51,143 bases of DNA, taken from NCBI GenBank assembly GCA_964418595.1, contig CAYQMF010000037.1:1-51143 (forward strand), written 5' to 3'. Source of the DNA: CAYQMF01 sp964418595. Lineage in GTDB: Bacteria > Planctomycetota > UBA1135 > UBA2386. Positions 45,588 to 51,143 of this stretch are shown here, piece after piece. Numbering within the stretch: position 1 is the stretch's first letter; each line of letters begins with the position of its first letter. The translations under genes were made by a program, and so were the position numbers. The notes under the pieces are model-generated. The model did no database searches and was not told the DNA's origin. It saw only the letters and a program-made list of their open reading frames with translations.

Positions 45588-45803
45588 CCGCGTTTTCGGG
45601 CTCGGGGTCGGGCTCGCCACGCGGCAGAGCCGCTTGGCTGGCTCGGGCTCGTACGGGCTGGGGCGGGAACGGGGAGAGCGGAACACGGCGGGTCTCTCCG
45701 GCTTCCTCACACCGACATCTCCCCGCTCCCGTACGAGCCCGAGCCAGCCGCCGCGGCGCAGCGCGCCGCAGCGGCGAGCCTGAGCCCGAGCCCGAAAACG
45801 CGG
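45588..45803. repeat. Palindromic intergenic element, copy B
   Basis: Outer arms 45588-45618 and 45773-45803 are inverted repeats of 31 bp with two mismatches, including ccgcgttttcgggctcggg. Inner arms 45636-45657 and 45728-45749 are a perfect 22-bp inverted repeat containing ggctcgggctcgtacggg. Between the arms lie hairpins like those of copy A (CCACGCGGC at 45617). The whole 216-bp unit could extrude as a cruciform. It sits between convergent genes in a 302-bp gene-free spacer. Confidence 0.85.
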
Positions 45804-45862
45804 CCCGCCACGGCTCGCTCCCTCCTCGTCGCCTGCCGCTTCTCCGGCTACATCTTCTCGAC

Positions 45863-47161
<1,299 letters not shown>

Positions 47162-47236
47162 CTGGGGGTCCTTCGAGGTTGCGCGCATCGCAGTAGGTTC
47201 ATCGGCCAGCCGAGGCTTGGGAGCGGAGTCGCAAAC

Positions 47237-47266
47237 TTGCCGCCCGCGGCGGGCACCGTCAAGAAT
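47237..47266 (+). promoter_or_regulatory. Possible sigma70-type promoter of the MFS gene
   Basis: TTGCCG (47237-47242) and AAGAAT (47261-47266) are 18 bp apart, each matching four of six consensus bases. They lie about 60 bp before the ATG at 47325. Confidence 0.35.
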
Positions 47267-47324
47267 CCGCTCGCGTGCGCGCGGATCTCTCGCAACTGTT
47301 CTGCGCGCCCACCGACCGACTCGC

Positions 47325-48656
47325 ATGCGCCGCTCACCCCTCACCCCCCGCCTCGACCTCGTCGCCACCCGACGTTCGATGCGCCTGGCGGTGGTCGAGG
47401 GGTGCCTGTTCGCCCTCATGGTCGGGGTGGCGGAGACCTACGTGGTCGCCGCGGCGGTCGCGCTGCGCGCCTCCGCCGCCGAGCTGGCCCTCCTGATCGC
47501 CCTGCCCCTGCTCATGGGTGGCATTGGCCCGGCCATCGTGCTCGGCCGGCTCCGCCGCGGCTGGCACCGCCGCCCCATCGTCGCCGCCTGCTCGACGGGG
47601 CAGGCCGGGGCGCTCGCGGCGATGAGCGTCGCCAGTCTGGCCGGCACCCTCACTCTCCCCGGCCTGATCGCCCTGTTCTGCGCGTACCACGCGTGCGGTC
47701 AGGGCGGCGGCACGGCCTGGTCGTCGTGGTACGGCGACCTCGTTCCCTCGGACGAGCGGGGTCGCTACTTCGCCAACCGCTCCCGCCTGATCCACCTGGC
47801 GACCTTCCTGGCACTGGCCGGCGGTGGCGTCCTCCTCCACCGACTCGAACCCGAGCGCCCGGGGCTCGGCTTCGCCGTGGTCTTCGGCCTCGGCGCCCTC
47901 TGCCGGTTGGTGTCGGCGGCCCTCCTGGCGGTCTCGCCGGAGCCCGCACTCGGCGGCCTCGCCCCCTCGACCACGCTGAAGACCTACTTCGCCACGGCGC
48001 GCGGCCGGACCGGCATGCTCCTCCTCGCCGGCAGCGCCCTCTTCCAGCTCAGCACGTATCTGGCTTCGCCGTTCTTCGCCCCGCACATGCTCAGCAACCT
48101 CGATCTCGGGTACCTGGGCTACATGGCGGCGACCGGCACGCAGGCCGGGCTGAAGTTCCTCGCCATGCCGCTCTGGGGTCGGATGGTGCATGCTTACCCG
48201 CGCGGCGCCTACCTGGTCGCCGCTGTCCTCGCGGCCGCCGTGCCGCTGCCGTGGCTGTGGATCGACGGCCTGCACGGGGTGCTCTGGGCGCAGGCGCTCT
48301 CCGGGGTCGCGTGGGGCGGCTACGAGGTCGCCCTGTTCACCCTCATGCTCCACTCGACGCGGCGCAGCACGCGTCCGCACCTCTTCGCGGCGCAGACCTT
48401 CGGCAACGCCGTCGGCCAGTGTGGCGGCAGCCTCGTGGGCGCCGAGATCCTCGGGGCCACCTCGTATCCGGCGATCTTCGCGCTGAGCGCCGTGGCCCGG
48501 CTCCTCGTGGTCGGGGTCGTGGCCCTGCGCCTGGGTGGTCTGGCGCTCGCGGCGCGCCCGGTGCACATGGCTTTGCGCATCGTCGGCTATCGGCCCGGCG
48601 CCGGCGTCGTGCATCGCCCGATCGAGGAGCCGGACGCGCACGGCCCGCGCGCTTGA
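47325..48656 (+). CDS. Major facilitator superfamily transporter
   Basis: The 443-residue protein has about 11-12 membrane helices, starting RLAVVEGCLFALMVGVAETY. The loop after helix 2 (LGRLRRGWHRRP) is basic, as in the MFS signature. LVPSDERGRYFANRSRL is the conserved loop of a subgroup often annotated as MFS permeases of unknown substrate in planctomycetes. The C-terminal tail is hydrophilic. ATG 47325 gives a short basic N-terminus. Substrate unknown. Confidence 0.83.
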   Translation: MRRSPLTPRLDLVATRRSMRLAVVEGCLFALMVGVAETYVVAAAVALRASAAELALLIALPLLMGGIGPAIVLGRLRRGWHRRPIVAACSTGQAGALAAMSVASLAGTLTLPGLIALFCAYHACGQGGGTAWSSWYGDLVPSDERGRYFANRSRLIHLATFLALAGGGVLLHRLEPERPGLGFAVVFGLGALCRLVSAALLAVSPEPALGGLAPSTTLKTYFATARGRTGMLLLAGSALFQLSTYLASPFFAPHMLSNLDLGYLGYMAATGTQAGLKFLAMPLWGRMVHAYPRGAYLVAAVLAAAVPLPWLWIDGLHGVLWAQALSGVAWGGYEVALFTLMLHSTRRSTRPHLFAAQTFGNAVGQCGGSLVGAEILGATSYPAIFALSAVARLLVVGVVALRLGGLALAARPVHMALRIVGYRPGAGVVHRPIEEPDAHGPRA

Positions 48657-48689
48657 CCCGCTCCGGCGGGCCTTGCACCATCGCCGCCG

Positions 48690-50999
48690 ATGCCGTTCAC
48701 CGCGCCGAACGCGGCTCCTCGCTCCGCAGGGACCTCCGGCGACAAGCTCGGCACGTTCGCGGGCGTGTTCACGCCGAGCGTTCTCACGATCCTCGGCCTC
48801 ATCCTCTTCCTGCGGCTGGGTTACGTCGTGGGCAACGCGGGACTGTGGACGGCCCTCGCCGTGATCGCCCTGGCGAACGTGATCTCGGTGCTCACCAGCA
48901 TCTCGCTCGCGGCGATCGCCACGAACCTGCGGGTCAAGGGCGGCGGCGACTACTACCTGATCTCGCGCACGCTGGGCCAGGCGTTCGGCGGCGCGATCGG
49001 GATCGTGCTCTTCCTCGCACAGTCGGTGTCGGTCGCCTTCTACGCCATCGGCTTCGGCGAGGCAGTCGCGGCGATGGTCCATTTGCCCGAAGGCCTCGAC
49101 GCGCGCGTGCTGGCGGGCCTCGCCGTGGCCGTGCTCTTCCTGGTCGCCTGGGTCGGCGCCGACTGGGCCGCGCGCGCCCAGTTCCTCATCATGGCCGTGC
49201 TCACGACCGCCCTCGTCGCGTTCGTCCTCGGGGCCATTCCGCGCGCCGACACGAGTACGTTCGCGGCCAACCTGTCGCCGTCGGGCGACCTCCCGTTCTG
49301 GGCGATCTTCGCGCTCTTCTTCCCCGCCGTCACCGGCTTCACCCAGGGGGTGAGCATGTCGGGCGACCTGCGCGCGCCGAGCCGCAGCATCCCCTTGGGG
49401 ACCTTCTTCGCCGTCGGCGTGTCGATGACGGTGTACCTGGGCTTCGCCCTCCTCTTCGCCGCGGCAGTGCCCGGCGCGGAGCTGGTGCGCGACTACGACG
49501 CGATGCGAAAGGTCGCCGTCCTCCCCGCCCTCATCGACGCCGGCGTGATCGCCGCGACGATCTCCTCGGCCCTCGCCTCGTTCCTCGGCGCGCCGCGCAT
49601 CCTGCAGTCGCTCGCCAAGGACAGGATCTTCCCGCTGCTGTCGCCCTTCGCGAAGGGCCACGGCCCCGCCGCCAACCCGCGACGCGGCCTCGTGCTCGCA
49701 GCGGCGATCGCGTTCGCCGTGGTCGGGCTCGGCAGCCTCGACCTCATCGCACCGGTCGTGTCGATGTTCTTCCTCGTCTCGTACGGCCTCCTCAACTACG
49801 CGACGTTCGTCGAGGCGCGCGCCAACAGCCCCTCGTTCCGCCCGCGCTTCCGTTGGTTCAATCAGCACGTCTGCCTGCTCGGCTGCGCGGTGTGCCAGGT
49901 CGCGATCCTCGCCATAAACCCGCTCGCGGGAGCAGTGGCGTTCCTCGTGCTGATGGGCATCCACCAGTTCGTCACGCACACCGGCGGCCCGGAGCGATGG
50001 GCCGACAGCTCACGCTCCGTGTCGTTCGGCAAGGTGCGCGCCGGCCTGCTGGCGTTGTCTTCCGAGCTCGAACATCCCCGCGACTGGCGCCCGGTGATCC
50101 TCGCGTTCTCCGACGACCCCGCGCGCCGCGCGCGCCTCCTGCAGTTCGCCGGGTGGATCGAAGGCCGCAGCGGCCTCACCACCCTCGTACACGTGGTCGA
50201 GGGCAAGGGCTGGCACGCCAACCGGCTGGTGCGCGAGCGCGAAGCGAAGCTGCGCGCGGAGATCCGCGAAGGCAAGCTCGACGTGCTCACCCTCGCGGTC
50301 GCGATTGGCGACTCGGAGACCGGGTTCCCCCTCCTCGTCGAAGCGTTCGGTGCGGGCGCCCTGCGCGCCAACACGGTGCTCCTCAACTGGGCTGGCCCCG
50401 ACACCGGCCTCGACGCGAGGGCCTTCGCCGACTACGGCCGCTACCTGCGCGCGGCCGTGCACTCCGGGTGCAACGTCCTCCTCCTCGACGCGACGGCCGC
50501 GGACTTCGAGAGGATGGCCGCGAGCGACGCCAAGGAGCGCCGGATCGACGTCTGGTGGCCCGCCGACGACGACACCGCGCGCCTCGCCCTGCTCCTTGCC
50601 TACCTCATGACGCGCACCGCGGCCTGGGAGGACGCGAGCCTGCGCCTCCTCGCCGCCGTACCGAAGGGCGTCGCGAAGGACGCCTACACCGCGACGCTCA
50701 CCCAGCGCCTCGACGACTTCCGCATCGTCGCGAAAGTCGTCCTCGCCGACTCGTGTGGCGCGGAGGCCATCGTGCGCCACTCGCGCGATGCGACTCTCGT
50801 GTTCGTGCCCTTCCGCGTGCAGGCCGAGGGCCCGGTCGCGCACGACGGCTCGCCCCTCGCCCCACTCCTCGCGCCGCTGCCGATCACCGCGCTCGTCCTC
50901 GGCGGGGAGGACATCGACCTGGAGTCGGCGCCGGAGGAGGGCAAGCACGCGGACGTTGCGGCCGCGCTCGACGAGGGAGAACGCGAAGGGGGCGGGTGA
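48690..50999 (+). CDS. SLC12-type cation-chloride cotransporter-like APC permease
   Basis: The 769-residue protein begins GTFAGVFTPSVLTILGLILF, closely like the first helix of Na-K-Cl and K-Cl cotransporters, and has about 12 membrane helices up to residue 430. GVSMSGDLRAPSRSIPLGT is the re-entrant/sixth-helix signature. Residues about 445-769 form a cytosolic domain like the SLC12 C-terminus (RDWRPVILAFSDD, ITALVLGGED). Transport could be chloride-coupled or of amino acids; the ion set is not decidable. It follows the MFS gene by 33 bp. Confidence 0.85.
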   Translation: MPFTAPNAAPRSAGTSGDKLGTFAGVFTPSVLTILGLILFLRLGYVVGNAGLWTALAVIALANVISVLTSISLAAIATNLRVKGGGDYYLISRTLGQAFGGAIGIVLFLAQSVSVAFYAIGFGEAVAAMVHLPEGLDARVLAGLAVAVLFLVAWVGADWAARAQFLIMAVLTTALVAFVLGAIPRADTSTFAANLSPSGDLPFWAIFALFFPAVTGFTQGVSMSGDLRAPSRSIPLGTFFAVGVSMTVYLGFALLFAAAVPGAELVRDYDAMRKVAVLPALIDAGVIAATISSALASFLGAPRILQSLAKDRIFPLLSPFAKGHGPAANPRRGLVLAAAIAFAVVGLGSLDLIAPVVSMFFLVSYGLLNYATFVEARANSPSFRPRFRWFNQHVCLLGCAVCQVAILAINPLAGAVAFLVLMGIHQFVTHTGGPERWADSSRSVSFGKVRAGLLALSSELEHPRDWRPVILAFSDDPARRARLLQFAGWIEGRSGLTTLVHVVEGKGWHANRLVREREAKLRAEIREGKLDVLTLAVAIGDSETGFPLLVEAFGAGALRANTVLLNWAGPDTGLDARAFADYGRYLRAAVHSGCNVLLLDATAADFERMAASDAKERRIDVWWPADDDTARLALLLAYLMTRTAAWEDASLRLLAAVPKGVAKDAYTATLTQRLDDFRIVAKVVLADSCGAEAIVRHSRDATLVFVPFRVQAEGPVAHDGSPLAPLLAPLPITALVLGGEDIDLESAPEEGKHADVAAALDEGEREGGG

Positions 51000-51025
51000 T
51001 CGGCGGCTGCGGCTGTCTGTCGTTC

Positions 51026-51051
51026 CTCTCTCTCTCTCTCTCTCTCTCTCT
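51026..51051 (+). repeat. (CT)13 microsatellite
   Basis: Thirteen CT units lie 27 bp after the cotransporter stop. With the (AG)9 tract at 45565-45582 it shows that simple dinucleotide tracts collect in the spacers of this genome. Confidence 0.92.
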
Positions 51052-51073
51052 TCTGCTCCGTCTCTCCGTCCTT

Positions 51074-51088
51074 CCGCGTCTCACGCGG
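51074..51088. terminator. Small GC hairpin after the cotransporter gene
   Basis: CCGCGT and ACGCGG form a perfect 6-bp stem with a CTC loop, 75 bp after the stop codon. There is no U-tract. The rest of 51000-51143 holds no gene that I can see. Confidence 0.3.
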
Positions 51089-51143
51089 CGCTGTCGTGCG
51101 CCACGGAGATTGGACCAGGCGCGCCACGCTCTTTGGGACGCAA

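Noticed and set aside
45588..45803. Insertion sequence
   Set aside because: The inverted arms enclose no open frame resembling a transposase and I could not identify target duplications. Kept as a non-autonomous repeat.
47334..49979. An 881-codon open frame on the minus strand, antisense to the MFS and SLC12-like genes (similar long antisense frames occur elsewhere, e.g. 26018-28792)
   Set aside because: Its product is Arg/His/Glu-rich low-complexity sequence without domains, typical of the antisense frame of GC-rich genes. The plus-strand genes have clear family motifs.
51026..51051. CRISPR array or phage attachment site
   Set aside because: The repeats are simple dinucleotides with no spacers, and no cas or integrase gene is present.

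Overview
The window is a GC-rich bacterial chromosome segment, very probably from a planctomycete or close relative. This is inferred from the uniformly high GC, GlnRS instead of the GatCAB route, many exported peptidases and lipoproteins, and a multihaem-cytochrome/HEAT-repeat fusion. No rRNA or tRNA is present, so the taxonomy stays tentative. Ten Ns inside folE show a scaffolded draft assembly, perhaps metagenome-derived. Genes are dense, on both strands, with uniform composition. I see no transposase, integrase, phage gene or CRISPR array.

Layout. 1-1416: a left-moving SAM-cycle unit, an ArsR-type HTH/methyltransferase fusion followed by ahcY, headed by a perfect AT-rich 24-bp palindrome that looks like its operator. 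1451-5737: an M28 peptidase and a five-haem HEAT lipoprotein. 5848-13080: class II aldolase, histidine kinase, FabH-like ketosynthase, M14 peptidase, LOG-family hydrolase, a small exported protein and an SDR-type threonine dehydrogenase. 13254-17267: a four-gene cassette with overlapping start and stop codons (membrane protein, LolD-type ATPase, short FtsX/MacB-type permease, ZnuA-like lipoprotein), read here as a non-canonical metal transporter. 17339-19201: hybrid kinase. 19217-23673: an adaptor/ATPase/two-permease ABC operon divergent from corA. 24907-36333: a halogenase-like flavoprotein, Maf, folE, cysS, an exported M24 peptidase, two lipoproteins, glnS, an Nramp-like protein and a cupin. 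36354-37828: a stand-alone zinc-independent ribosomal protein S14 and a MinD/FlhG-type ATPase. 38173-51143: an S46 dipeptidyl-peptidase, a SenB-like glycosyltransferase with an exported alpha/alpha-barrel protein, a second M28 peptidase, a Cys/Met PLP enzyme, gltA, an MFS transporter and an SLC12-type cotransporter, with long palindromic elements in the spacers.

Common themes. (i) Export: five predicted exported peptidases suggest use of extracellular or periplasmic peptides. (ii) Metal handling: the cassette, CorA, the Nramp-like protein and the Cys-poor S14 may belong to one metal economy, but co-regulation is not shown. (iii) Signals: several genes have a TANNNT hexamer 6-12 nt before the start codon and no Shine-Dalgarno sequence, suggesting leaderless mRNAs, whereas genes with longer leaders or inside operons often have a purine-rich ribosome site.

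Most notable: the overlapping metal-type ABC cassette with His clusters in three of its four proteins; the palindrome before the ArsR-methyltransferase/ahcY unit; the palindromic intergenic elements; the SenB homologue without SenA or SelD nearby; and the recurrent leaderless-type promoter.
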